Assembly (NCBI GenBank): GCA_977006965.1
Contig: OZ345374.1
Location: 1,860,001 to 1,924,000 of the forward strand
Length of the DNA: 64,000 bases
DNA from: Phymatolithon calcareum
Taxonomy: Eukaryota; Rhodophyta; Florideophyceae; Hapalidiales
Reading direction: 5' to 3'
Notes under the pieces: generated by a model
The model's input: only the letters and a program-made list of their open reading frames with translations
Databases searched by the model: none
Told to the model about the DNA's origin: nothing
In this document: in pieces, positions 30,760-40,745 of the stretch
Position numbering within the stretch: the first letter of the stretch is position 1
Layout: every line of letters starts with the position of its first letter
Program-made: the position numbers and the translations under genes

Positions 30760-31299
30760 CCATTGGGTAAGCAAGCAAGAGACACTGTGGGTGAACAACA
30801 GACGACCTGGGTATTAAACGAGATCATCTGGACTGACTTGATCACTTGTTCAAAAATCCATTTTGACGATTGGCCCCTTCTCTATAATGTTGACATCAGG
30901 CCCTGATCTACACGGATAACATTGAAAGAGTCCCTATTCATTTCGTATACTTGTGCCAGAGAACAAGCCGGTGCGATCGCTATGCGACCTGCCTGACATG
31001 ATCTAGATTCAGTCGAATGTGGCTATAACTGAACAATATATATATGGATTAGTCTATACTGTAGTTAAACAAAAAGGAGGGCACCGTGAGCGCGCAAATT
31101 TCAATAAAAGATGAAGCGGAAATTACGTATGCAGGGGGCAAATTCATCACCCACGGCGAACCTGACATTTGTGACGCGTGCTCTTGGTGTGTCGTGATCA
31201 CTGGCAGAGACTGGAGAAAAGGCGTGGGCAACTTATTCCCCGACATATGCGATGCACAAAAGTAGACGGTGCGCAGAGCATGCCATCGTTGGCCGGAAG
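30760..31299. other. No supported gene
   Basis: TATATATATGG occurs at about 31037 but no convincing coding sequence follows on the plus strand. The region separates the LINE from the end of the NB-ARC remnant. Confidence 0.4.
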
Positions 31300-32966
31300 C
31301 TATGTCTTGATTCTGGCCTTCAGGGCTTGAGTTGCATTACCCTGTTTGGACATAAGTTGCTTTTTCGCTCGCTCGTTAGTCTCCCGCAGACGTTTTATCG
31401 ATGTTCGAAGAATCCAAGACTGCTTACGTAGAACACTCAGCGCTTCAAACTTTTCTCTCACGTTCAACTCGCATCCAAGTTTTCTCCGACCTTCTGCGCC
31501 AAGCGCCCACTTTTTGCAATGCTGCAAACTGGTCTCAACCACAGTCCTTAATTCACGGTACTCATCAATACTTTCGTCTCCTACACTTTCGACGTTTCTT
31601 TCAGCTCATGCGCACATATTATTGCCAATAGACCAATGCTCCCACTGTTTTCTTCGATTACGTTGCGCAGACCCGTCCCAGCAACACCTAATGCTACTGG
31701 CAGTCCAGCGCATACATCCAAGATGTTTCGAAATGCAATCCAAGTGTCGCTTGATGCTTGAACACATTCAGTTTCGATCCCAGCATACTTGGCAAGAATG
31801 TTCAACGCCTGCCGCCCACGAACTTCGCGCGGACTGAACTTCACCTCAACTGACTGTTGCGAGATGGACTTCTACCGTGTCGATATCACCATCTCACTTG
31901 ATCGTGAGTTGCAAAGCAACAGCTTAAGTGAACTTAGATATCCAATTGGGTTCCCGTCGAAAGACCAGATATCATCGCACACGAGCAAGGGACACCAACC
32001 TTTGAACCACAACGACGCTTCTTTAGCAGCTGATTCTGCAGATCTCTTATTTTTGATATCCATGGAAAGAGACTTGCCGCCTGAGCTTTCAAAAAAGTGT
32101 GCAACACCTTCAATCACATCCTCTTCAGAAATGTCTTGTCCAAGAGTTATAAAGAACACCCCATCCAAGAACTTGTTCTTCACTTCTGATTCACGGCAAA
32201 GACCCTGAAGTGCAACAGTTTTCCCCACTCCACCCATTCCCACTGCCCCAACCAGACTTGCACTAACACAGTTCGACAGTACGTCACGCTTCAGGAATGC
32301 CTCCATGGTATCACCACTGAAGTTTAGCACCACATTCTTTGGAAGCGGCGGCTCAGTAAAATGCGCAACGTATTCGTCATATGCAATCATGTTTTTACAT
32401 CTCATGGAAGGGGTAACGAGAGCAATTGATACACGTTTAATCGCGGGTTGAACCTCTATCCATATCGCATCAAGGTTTTCAAGAGGTTTTTTCACCTTCT
32501 TCACCCTAGGGAAGAGCTTGGCCTAATTCTCTGGACGACCGTACACAGTTCGATTCCTGTTCCTCCATGAATGAAGTACTCGTTTCGACGGGTTACCAGC
32601 TACATGAGATTTCCCACTCGCATATGCAGGAGACCTCTCTCTTGTAAACTCATCCTCCAGGTTCTTCAAGATGTCCTCCGCCGTTCTCAGGGATTCCTCA
32701 ACTTTCTTGAAAATGGCTCGAAATGTGCTTATCGCACGTTCGCCAATGGATTCTTTGTCATCCACAAGCATTTCTTCGATACTTCTAACACTTCTTTTGC
32801 AATCTTCGAACGATTTGATTGAATAATGCCAGTTGTCGGGCAATGACCCAAAGTCTTCGCAGCGAATCTTCAGGTTGGACAATCTCTTTACCAACTGATT
32901 GATTATACCGGAAACTCCGAGAACAGGACCTGCGACTTCGGCAATTCCGGCAAAGGGAAGAGACAA
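31300..32966 (-). pseudogene. NB-ARC (STAND NTPase) gene, broken
   Basis: A single frame from the ATG at 32966 covers an about 145-residue helical N-terminal region. The NB-ARC domain follows with P-loop G-M-G-G-V-G-K-T (about 32250), kinase-2 L-L-V-C-D-D-I-W (about 31990), E-M-V-I-S-T-R and C-A-G-L-P-V-A-L (GLPL, about 31690). Two in-frame TAG codons interrupt it (32523-32525 and 31872-31874). A frameshift near 31580 moves the rest (S-L-Q-H-C-K-K-W-A-L...) to another frame ending at 31300. NB-ARC proteins act as nucleotide-dependent switches in immune and cell-death sensing. No TPR, LRR or WD repeats are seen, so the sensor part is missing or short. Confidence 0.8.
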
Positions 32967-33302
32967 GGTACACCCTAAGCTGCGAGATTACAAACTTGTG
33001 TGGCGTGCTTTCTAAAGCTACTCACGTGGGATAGGAGGACGCGAACACGAGTGTCCTCAAGAATCAGTCTTGGTGGAAGTGTGTCTCTGCGTGGAGGCGT
33101 CGATTTAACGAGTAGACTATCACCCTACAGCAGGTACTTGCAGATGCACCTACAAGTGCAAGTGTGCGTAGAGTATACTGAAATTATACAGCAGCACCCC
33201 ACATATCAGCCCAAGCAACTTCGGGAAAGTATAGTTTTCAATCAGATACTGTGATGCCTATCTGATATGTGTACATCCAGGCCAACGGTCCCTTTCCGCG
33301 TA

Positions 33303-34164
33303 CAGGGGGGGTCGCTATATAGTGCCGGGTTATATAGTGCCACTCTCTACTTAGTGCCACCCATTTTGGGCTGGCACGATTATCATATCAAAGACACAGG
33401 CTGTGGCTGCTTACACGGCATTCCTGGCCGCCATTCTCCTCTTCGTCTCCTCAGCTCACCATGTTCACGCCGCCGACAGTGATGGGGCACCCAGGACAGA
33501 AGAGAACGCGGCTGACGCTTCAACAAAGCTTGAAGCACTTCGCATGCTGTCAGCGACGTCATCGAGATGTTGCGTAAACTGAAAATCAGTTTACCGAGTG
33601 ACGACATCGTGAGAGCTGAAATCGATGATGACGTCAGACACGAGGATGTGGAGCATTGGTTTGAGGTTGAAGATGATACAGACGTTCAAGAGGCGTTCGT
33701 TTCCGATGTTTCGGATATATTGGAGGAGGATGTAGCCTAAAGCCCAATAGAACCTGACAATGAAAGCGAAGACGAAGAAGTTTCTGCGGTTGTCGCTTCT
33801 CCCCCAGCTCTCACTGAGCTGCACACCATGTTTCGCCCTCTCCAAGAGTCCGCGTTTTTGTGTAACCTTCCTGACGCTTGTAGTCATCTTCAACGAGCAT
33901 TTCGGGTATTCATAGACGCTATCCGCAAGCAGAACAATGAGAAGCAGAGACAGCTACTTGTCTCAGAGATCTTCAACAAGCGTTCTGAAGATAAAACACG
34001 GCAGTAAAATCGTTCTCCCCGTTCTCCGTACAACTTCGTTGGGGGACACGGCAAACACGGTTACAGTAGTGCGAAACGGTCCCTCAAATTTCATGTAGTG
34101 CGGAACCTAAATATTGCGCATTTTTTAGTCTGGTTCTATGTGGCACTATATAGCGACCCCCCTG
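33303..34164 (+). mobile_element. Internally deleted pogo/Tigger-like element
   Basis: 862 bp with inverted ends CAGGGGGGGTCGCTATATAG (the right end has one G fewer), flanked by TA at 33301-33302 and 34165-34166. Inside are an N-terminal scrap from the ATG at 33461 (G-Q-K-R-T-R-L-T-L-Q-Q, like the start of a pogo HTH domain) and a C-terminal piece (33567-34007; D-E-D-E-E-V-S region, then an aromatic/charged helix) broken by one TAA. The DDE catalytic core is absent, so it depends on an enzyme elsewhere. A solo right end of the family is at 1651-1790. Confidence 0.85.
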
Positions 34165-34170
34165 TACATA

Positions 34171-35753
34171 CGCTCCCCGAAATTAATATAGCGCCACTTG
34201 GCATGAGTTCTCTCTTGTAGCCATGGTGACTCCTGGCGCCACTATTTTTGTCGCACTGCATGTATAACCTTCTTTTTCAACGCAATGACTAACCTAATTT
34301 AGTGAACCCCCATGGAGTCAAACAGGAAACCAAGTTTGCTTGAATAGCACATTTTTTACGTCCGCAGTAAGTTAGAGCCACCTTTATCTTTCTCAGCCTA
34401 TCGCACCAAAAAACAACGCTCAGTAGCCAGTAGACCCACCGCGCTTCTCGATAACCTTCATGCACCGGTCCGGCATCGATCCAATCAACTTCTGCAGCGT
34501 TTCCAGTCCAATACGATCCCAGGATAATTGAATCGCTTCGATGAGGTCGTCCTCGTACTCAAACTGACGACAATCCTTGTAAACATCACGCGCAACGATG
34601 CCCCACAGGTTCTCTATTGGGTTCAGATCGGGACTACGCGATGGCCAATCCATAAGGCTGATCCTTGCTTCAAAGAAGTACTCATCTGTGTACCTCGCTG
34701 TGTGCGCCGGCGCGTTATCCTGCTGGAAACTCCAGTCCCCACTGTAGCGCAATTCCGCAAACGGTTCCAGATGATTCTGAAGCAGCTGCACGTACCTTTG
34801 CGCATTCATTGTGTTCGGTACGACTACCAATTCGGGCTTTCCGCGCCACGAAAAACAACCCCAGACCATAACCCCTCCCCCGCCTTGCTGCCGACGGGAA
34901 AAGTATTCTTCAGGGACCCTTTTGTCGGCCCAATAGTACCCAAAACCGTCTGGACCATCCAAACAGAACCGCTTCTCATCAGAAAAGATTGTCCTGGTCC
35001 ACTGCGAGCGGGGAAGGCGAAGACGAAGGCGGGCCCACTCGTCACGCTGATCCTTGTGCCAAGGGGTAAGGCTTGGAGCCCGTTTCATGCGCCTAAACTC
35101 TAAGTACTTAGTATCTTTAAGTACTTGTTGCACGCGACGCACTCCGACGGGTAAATCGTACATGTCTCGGAGCTGCCGAGCCGTCATTCTTGAAGCACAA
35201 GCCTTCCGAATGACTGCCCGAGTATCCTGATCAGACAGCTTTCGGGGCCTCCCCGCCTTTTTCCGTCGAGATTGGCCAGGGAGCTTGTTCAAAACGTCCG
35301 AGACGGCTTTTCGGGACCGTTTCACTTGCAACGCAATGGCCCTCTTGCTCAAGCCTTTGGAGTCGAGCGCCCGGATCACCGCCTCCTCCTCCTTCGTCAG
35401 AGACAGTCCGCGACCCATGGTTGGGGGCTGAGTGACTCGAACAGCGTACGTGGGTACGTCGCCATGGATATAAATAAGGCCACAGGGCGCCGGGCGCGCC
35501 ATGAATCCCATATACTTCCGCTTGGCGGATGCATGAAGTTTTCCGGGGCCAAATTGCTGCGCGGGAAAAAATGGGGCTTTCATACATTTTGGCGTACACT
35601 GCGAGTTAACAAAAACCTAGCGAGCCATATTTGGGCTAGTACGTAGAGCAATGAGTAGACGATTAAAGAACCACCGGTCCTTTAACGCGATTCCCGCCAT
35701 GCGCGTGCCCCTGACGGTTTGCCAAAGTGGCGCTATATTAATTTCGGGGAGTG
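34171..35753 (-). mobile_element. Complete Tc1-type transposon
   Basis: 1583 bp with 29-bp inverted ends (CTCCCCGAAATTAATATAGC core; one mismatch at position 2), flanked by TA at 34169-34170 and 35754-35755. It lies 4 bp from the right TA of the pogo-like element. It holds one uninterrupted transposase gene, so it is a candidate for present activity. Confidence 0.94.
34420..35418 (-). CDS. Tc1 transposase (DD34E)
   Basis: 332 residues from the ATG at 35418, a normal Tc1 length. The frame is open upstream to 35583, but this Met begins the conserved part. The N-terminus is a paired helix-turn-helix (K-R-A-I-A-L-Q-V-K-R-S-R-K-A-V, then A-G-R-P-R-K-L-S). The catalytic triad is the Asp in I-F-S-D-E-K-R-F, the Asp in F-Q-Q-D-N-A-P-A-H and the Glu in S-P-D-L-N-P-I-E-N-L-W, with 34 residues between the last two. 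No frameshift or stop. It moves the surrounding element by cut and paste into TA. Confidence 0.93.
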   Translation of the reverse strand: MGRGLSLTKEEEAVIRALDSKGLSKRAIALQVKRSRKAVSDVLNKLPGQSRRKKAGRPRKLSDQDTRAVIRKACASRMTARQLRDMYDLPVGVRRVQQVLKDTKYLEFRRMKRAPSLTPWHKDQRDEWARLRLRLPRSQWTRTIFSDEKRFCLDGPDGFGYYWADKRVPEEYFSRRQQGGGGVMVWGCFSWRGKPELVVVPNTMNAQRYVQLLQNHLEPFAELRYSGDWSFQQDNAPAHTARYTDEYFFEARISLMDWPSRSPDLNPIENLWGIVARDVYKDCRQFEYEDDLIEAIQLSWDRIGLETLQKLIGSMPDRCMKVIEKRGGSTGY

Positions 35754-35859
35754 TAGATAGCACCAGAAATTTCTTTGAAGCAATGTGTGCATGTGCTCGA
35801 ATATTCTGGATATTTCTCGCATGCTTCTAGGAGCATCCAGGCGTACTTGCTGACAGCTA

Positions 35860-36760
35860 GTAAAGTTGTCACTATTTACGCGCTACTTGCAAGCAAGGGC
35901 GCCCTTGTTACACAAGCTGCGAACAAAAGCGAACCAGAAAGCACGGAGAACGGACTTGGTCGACCACTGGCAAGCACATAGAGATCTCTATAGAAAGGTG
36001 AAGAAAATAACCAGGGCACACGGACGAGCAAGCTTTAAGAAATGGACCGATGATTTATCCTTGTCAACTCCAACAGACTTCGCAAAAAGGATTAAATATC
36101 TAAATCGTCTGAAGGAGAGGAAATCTGAAATCCGCTAACATTTACGCCAATTTGGCGTAGGTTGTGGATCCATCCAACCGCATTCCGAACTCTTGATATT
36201 GCCGCGTCTCCGGTGACTCCCTTTTTGTTCATATTTTGCTTGATGTATTTCTTCCTGGGATAGAGCTGTTACTCTCTCCGCCAAGGTATCCGTGAGGATG
36301 TTGAATAGTGTTGGGGACCTTTGCAGAACTCCTCGCTTGCCTGTCCTTCGAGCCACTCATGACTGTGAAGAACGTCTGCTGCAGCTACAGGTTGGCTAGC
36401 CCTACGAAATTCGTTGACAATCTGCGTTCGATTTCTCGCTGAAGCATGTCCCTAGGGACTCGATCGTTTGCAGACTTCAGGTGGAGTACTGCTTTTGCGT
36501 TTCTCTTTTTCGTATGGCTGCTGTATTCCTTTCAGATCTGTTTGTCAACAGCAGATTCAAATATCATGCGCATATGCGACATTAGCGAAATTGGCCCGTA
36601 GATCTTTGGGGAGCTTGGTTCTCCTAGTTTGATGACTAGGACCACTAACGTTGCATTCCAATCGTCCGGTCAATAGCTTCACGACTCAGCTTTTCTGAAT
36701 TTTGCAAACAGGAACTCGTATCTGTGCTCTGGGGTAAGTATCAGGGCCTTGAGAAGATGG
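35860..36760 (-). mobile_element. Rearranged LINE fragment with inverted part
   Basis: Minus-strand 36760-36135 has RT pieces: R-V-P-R-D-M-L-Q-R, R-G-V-L-Q-R-S-P-T-L-F-N-I-L and M-N-K-K-G-V-T-G-D-A-A-I-S-R-V-R-N-A-V-G. The catalytic F-A-D-D block between the last two is missing. Next to it, 35866-36130 on the plus strand carries the Lys/Arg-rich linker from before the RT (H-G-R-A-S-F-K-K-W, A-K-R-I-K-Y-L-N-R-L). Opposite orientation of the upstream part again suggests 5' inversion at insertion. Confidence 0.7.
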
Positions 36761-37167
36761 CGTCTCGTACAACTGCTTTTTGCCTTGAAGCACGTCTGAG
36801 GACTCTCTTGCCTTCTCGTTTCAGGACTCATGTGTCGTGGAATTTCAATCGTTCAATTGATGCTCCCTTGTTATCCTGGCGCTCCTCCGTAAGGTGGACT
36901 GCCATCTACGCTGGGTCCAAAGGTCGTTCTTTACAGCTTTTTGTCTGAGCGCTCCTATTCTTCATTCAAGCAAGATTCGCCACCTTTTTCGCGAAACTGC
37001 ATTTGAGACCAGAACTTATATAAGTTAAAACTCATGTTTTACTTCAATTTTAAATCCAGCAAGGAGACGAATATTCTAAACCAGCAAGGCGGATATTCTC
37101 AATCATGTAATGATGACACGAGATGTATTTTGCAATGGACGAGGAGCTCGTTACCTTCGGCTCCATG

Positions 37168-37398
37168 TTAGCGATTACCGCTCCAAATGCACGTTTGATC
37201 ATGGCAATATGAACCGTGCACGCAGCAGCACACCTGACGTGCAGTTGACGTAAGAGACAATTGAGCCGTGCTATCAGCAGCCCTTTTTTTAGAGACTTCT
37301 TTCGACGCGACATTCGGAGCACTTGAAAAGTTCGCAAAGAAGAGAGCTAAAAGAAAGAAAATTGCAAAAGAACGGGCGAATTTGTGTGATAGTGCCAT
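37168..37398 (-). CDS. Small secreted cysteine-rich peptide precursor
   Basis: 76 residues from an ATG in a good context (ACCATGG). Residues 1-27 form a strong signal peptide (basic N-region, then F-A-I-F-F-L-L-A-L-F-F-A). A basic K-K-R site near residue 39 could be cut by a Kex2/furin-type protease. The C-terminal part holds all five cysteines: C-C-C-x5-C-x4-C. A TATATAAAAG box starts 93 bp upstream, like the other secreted-protein genes here. It does not match a family I know, and its role (hormone, defence or other) cannot be read from sequence. Other frames overlap, so expression needs proof. Confidence 0.55.
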   Translation of the reverse strand: MALSHKFARSFAIFFLLALFFANFSSAPNVASKEVSKKRAADSTAQLSLTSTARQVCCCVHGSYCHDQTCIWSGNR

Positions 37399-37481
37399 GG
37401 TTTGCTGTGTCCGGGATGCTGATGTTTTGCTTGACTTCTCTTGCTGGGTTGGTAATATTTCGGTTCACTCTATGGAATAAA

Positions 37482-37491
37482 CTTTTATATA
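37482..37491 (-). promoter_or_regulatory. TATA box of the 76-residue peptide gene
   Basis: TATATAAAAG on the minus strand, starting 93 bp before the ATG, followed by an A/C-rich leader without upstream ATG. Confidence 0.55.
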
Positions 37492-37640
37492 CACTCCGGA
37501 ATATTCTCCGCATGATACTGTTGTAGCTTTACGCCTGGATAGCTGCCTTGTGACATGGTCATTCCCATCATACGAATCGCATCGCATCTAATGTGCGCAA
37601 AATATACTCGAATAGCTATTTCAAAAGACCTGCCCCGGCC

Positions 37641-37722
37641 GTATGGCCTTCGTAACGCTACCCCAAGCGTCTGCATATGCGTTGATAACTTTTAAATAAA
37701 AACTTCCACTTCTTCTTCTTCT
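37641..37722 (-). repeat. Dispersed repeat R1, copy c
   Basis: Third copy of the repeat at 1569 and 9397 (CCCCAAGCGTCTGCATATGC, AACTTTTAAATAAAAAC, CT-rich end). Minus-strand peptide V-I-N-A-Y-A-D-A-W-G-S-V-T-K-A. Confidence 0.5.
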
Positions 37723-38131
37723 GTTCAAAAGATAATCATTATATGAAAAAATCTCAAAAATTCTGCTAGACAAATTCGCATCGAAGATAAATCCTGATCG
37801 AAGAATGTGATCCTCAAACGAGCCAAAATTGCCTGGTCAAAATCGCAGTTAGTAATTGCTTCAAATATTCTCCAGGATTCAAGCATTGTCAAAAATTATT
37901 GGAAGGAAATACATATACTCCGTCGCCAAAACTTATTTTTATGTATTCCCCACGAACATGTCGAATCAAGGGCGAGCTGAGCGGGTAGGTGTGGCTCTTA
38001 TTTATGGAAACATAATTTGACGCCGGAATCTGATTGTTTTATTCTTGAATATGGGACACCTGATAGTTGCTTTGATTAAGCAGCGGACTAACCCTCTCGC
38101 GCTACACATACTTTTTTTTGAATTTATTAAA

Positions 38132-38180
38132 CGCCCTCAGAAACACTCATAAGACTGTAAGGGAGATGCGTTTCAGATGC
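38132..38180. mobile_element. Solo end of foldback family FB
   Basis: GCCCTCAGAAACACTCATAAG, then ACTGTAAGGGAG, matches the terminal repeat of the FB elements at 9839 and 24579. No partner end is seen nearby. Confidence 0.5.
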
Positions 38181-39399
38181 TACTACCTTGGTAGCTCAAA
38201 ACCCGCGCTCGTTGCTATCGTCGTAGCCCTGGGGGCAAAAACCCTCCTCCAGAGAAGGTGGAGGGAAAAGCTTAGAGTCCACTTGTCCTGTTCGTAGGAA
38301 TCTCAGCGTCGCCGTTCTCTTTTGTCTTGGTCTATTCCATGTCGTCATAAAAGACGATTGTGAGGAATAGTACTTTGTCAAGTTCCTTTTCAGTTCTACA
38401 CATACTGGAAAAATCTGTACCGAATTGGACATCCTTCTTTTTGAATATATTCTGCCAATTTTTTTGCAAACAAGATGAAAAATAGTCTATTTCGGGTGTT
38501 GGAAGCCACCTTTCGAAGTATTCAATGTGGTTAACAAGCTTCAACACTATTCCAACTTACTTCTCTAGTATCCTAATTTCCTAGCCTTGATATGCAACCA
38601 GTTCTACATATCAAGAGTAATGCTCTTGCAGCCCGAAATAATGCTCCTTTGGCCAGGAAACGAAGGCTTTAGTCGACGAAGAAACTGCCTGAAACGTTTT
38701 TATTTCTCGTGGTCTGGGGAAAAAGAAAATAGCGTGTCATGGTATTCTTGTGAAGAATACTTCCAGCAGAATATGTTATCGATAGCCGAACATGCAATAC
38801 GCATATTGAGGCATAAAAAACACCACTTTGCCTCTAGCTTCGCACGCAGCGCCAGCCCTCTCACCTCAAAGGCATGTCCGCGAAGAAGGACGAGAAATGC
38901 TGCACGAAGAATTGCGACACGTGGGAGACTCACAACAAAATTATTTTAGTGTGTCCCGGTAAACCTCAATTTTTGCAGTACGAGAGGCTTAAGTTGCTAT
39001 TTTTGCTTTGGAATAATTTACTAATATGCAATTCTCTCCATTTCATGAAGCAACATTCAATTGAAGCTGTGATGGGTGAACATAGAAGTCCGCCCGTGAA
39101 TGAAGGGAAGAAAGAATTGGTAGAATGCTAAGATCAGCACATTGAAGTCAAAGAACTCCTCAACTTCATAATATGAAGTGCGTGTTATTACATAGCACAA
39201 TACTCTCTTGAGCTGTAAATCTACAAATGGGGAGACGCGGCTACTTACAAATTTGACAATACTTTTAAGTACTCGTAATTTAGATGGAGTGGGAGCTTTT
39301 ATTTAGACGGTTTATTGAGAATGTAGCACGTGTCCCAAGATGAGGAAAGTAGTCTCTTTACTAACGTCTGTAATCTACTAGCGTCGAATAGTTTCGCGT
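38181..39399. other. No supported gene
   Basis: A short plus-strand frame at 38874 (M-S-A-K-K-D-E-K-C-C-T-K-N-C-D-T-W) has a cysteine cluster but no recognisable continuation. Otherwise nothing. Confidence 0.35.
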
Positions 39400-40745
39400 A
39401 TCTCAGTCTGAATGACATGTGATTGTATCAAAAACCTGAGCAACATCTTTTTCTTCGACGGTGGTCTACGTAGGATTCTTGGGGCAGCAGATAGTGCGAG
39501 AAATAGACCTCAAACCATGAGCAAACGTTGCATCATTGTTTTCGCTCTCGCTGCAGAAGACTCTCTTCACTCATATGAACGATGCAGGAAGAACACAAGG
39601 TATAAGCGAGCGTGGAGTCCCCCAAAGATCCCCCATTTGCCTCACACTGTTCAATATTTTGATGGGCACCTTGGCAGAAAGTATTACGTCTATGAGCTTC
39701 AACGATTCTAATGTGAGTCTTCGCTTGAATATGTTTGCTGACGACGACATACTAATTGCGAGGAATGAAGACGGGCTCCAGGAAGTGCTCAATGAATGCT
39801 CCGAATGGGCGGAGTTCTATCGAATGACTTGGTTGACACGAAAGTGCCCAGTCATACTCCCAAGGCGAAGGATTGGTAAACCGTTTCTACTTGCGAACGA
39901 GGAGGTTCAAATAAGACGCACTGTAGAATATCTCGGTACGATAATTGCCCAGAACGTAGTTCATAATGACAGGCTTCTGGAGCTTTTCTAAAGCACAGGT
40001 GCAAAAGGGGATATTTGATGATTTTATTTTGAGAGCTCCCAAAGCCTCACCTTGGAGTAACGACAGGTGCAAAAGTGTGGCTCATGAGCATCCTAGGCAT
40101 GACAAGGAAAGGATATAGCACAGAAAAGAGCATCAGGCTATTCAAATCATTCATCTGGCCAGTACAGTGTATGAGTACGCCGCGCATAAAACACACGACG
40201 CAATCCGAGTATCCAAAGTTGCCGTGAATGTCTAAAAGGAAATCGCAGCGATAATGTTTGGAAAGTGGGTAGTGTGGCACTGGAGAAGACTAATGAAGCT
40301 ATGTCAAATAGAACCATGGGAGTTCTGTCGACAGCACCTGCTCTCGAAGTTAAGACGAAGACAAGGAAAGGCTGTGGAAAAGACGAAAGAGGCTGGACAG
40401 AGCTGGAACTCGAAGCACTCGACCGCATGCGACAATCGAGCACGACAACTGACATCCAAGATAGACGAGCCCACCGGATAGTGTGGGAAGAGCAAGATGA
40501 ACGCCGCACCAGGAAATTATTTTTTCCAGGAATGGTCTATCGCATCGAGCAGGGAGGATGAAAGAATGCAGGCACAGAATTCTCTGTACAAGATGGTTTG
40601 TAGGTCGCTTTCGAAGAAATCCGACGAAGTTGATAGAAGAAAAGAACAGTACAGTAGCATGGGCAACTTTATCCTGAAGAAGCCTACATGGACCCCTGCA
40701 GAAGAGAACAGCGTAGCCCGAGTGTCACAAACACACCCGAAAAGG
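39400..40745 (+). mobile_element. Second LINE family: RT and C-terminal region, decayed
   Basis: The RT part has R-G-V-P-Q-R-S-P, L-F-N-I-L-M, N-M-F-A-D-D-D-I-L-I-A (catalytic Asp pair at about 39737), then Y-L-G-T-I-I. The thumb region continues after an insertion (R-L-F-K-S-F-I-W-P-V, about 40133), followed by a C-terminal domain at about 40265-40560. There are stops and frameshifts. The endonuclease is absent. Confidence 0.8.
40008..40062 (-). mobile_element. 55-bp LINE 3' tail insertion with 13-bp target duplication
   Basis: The insert, read on the minus strand, is a LINE 3' end (CGTTACTC..., GAGGCTTTGGGAGCTC, AAAATAAAATC, AAATATCCC). It is flanked by perfect repeats ACAGGTGCAAAAG at 39995-40007 and 40063-40075. 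Removing it rejoins the reading frame of the host LINE remnant. Confidence 0.88.
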
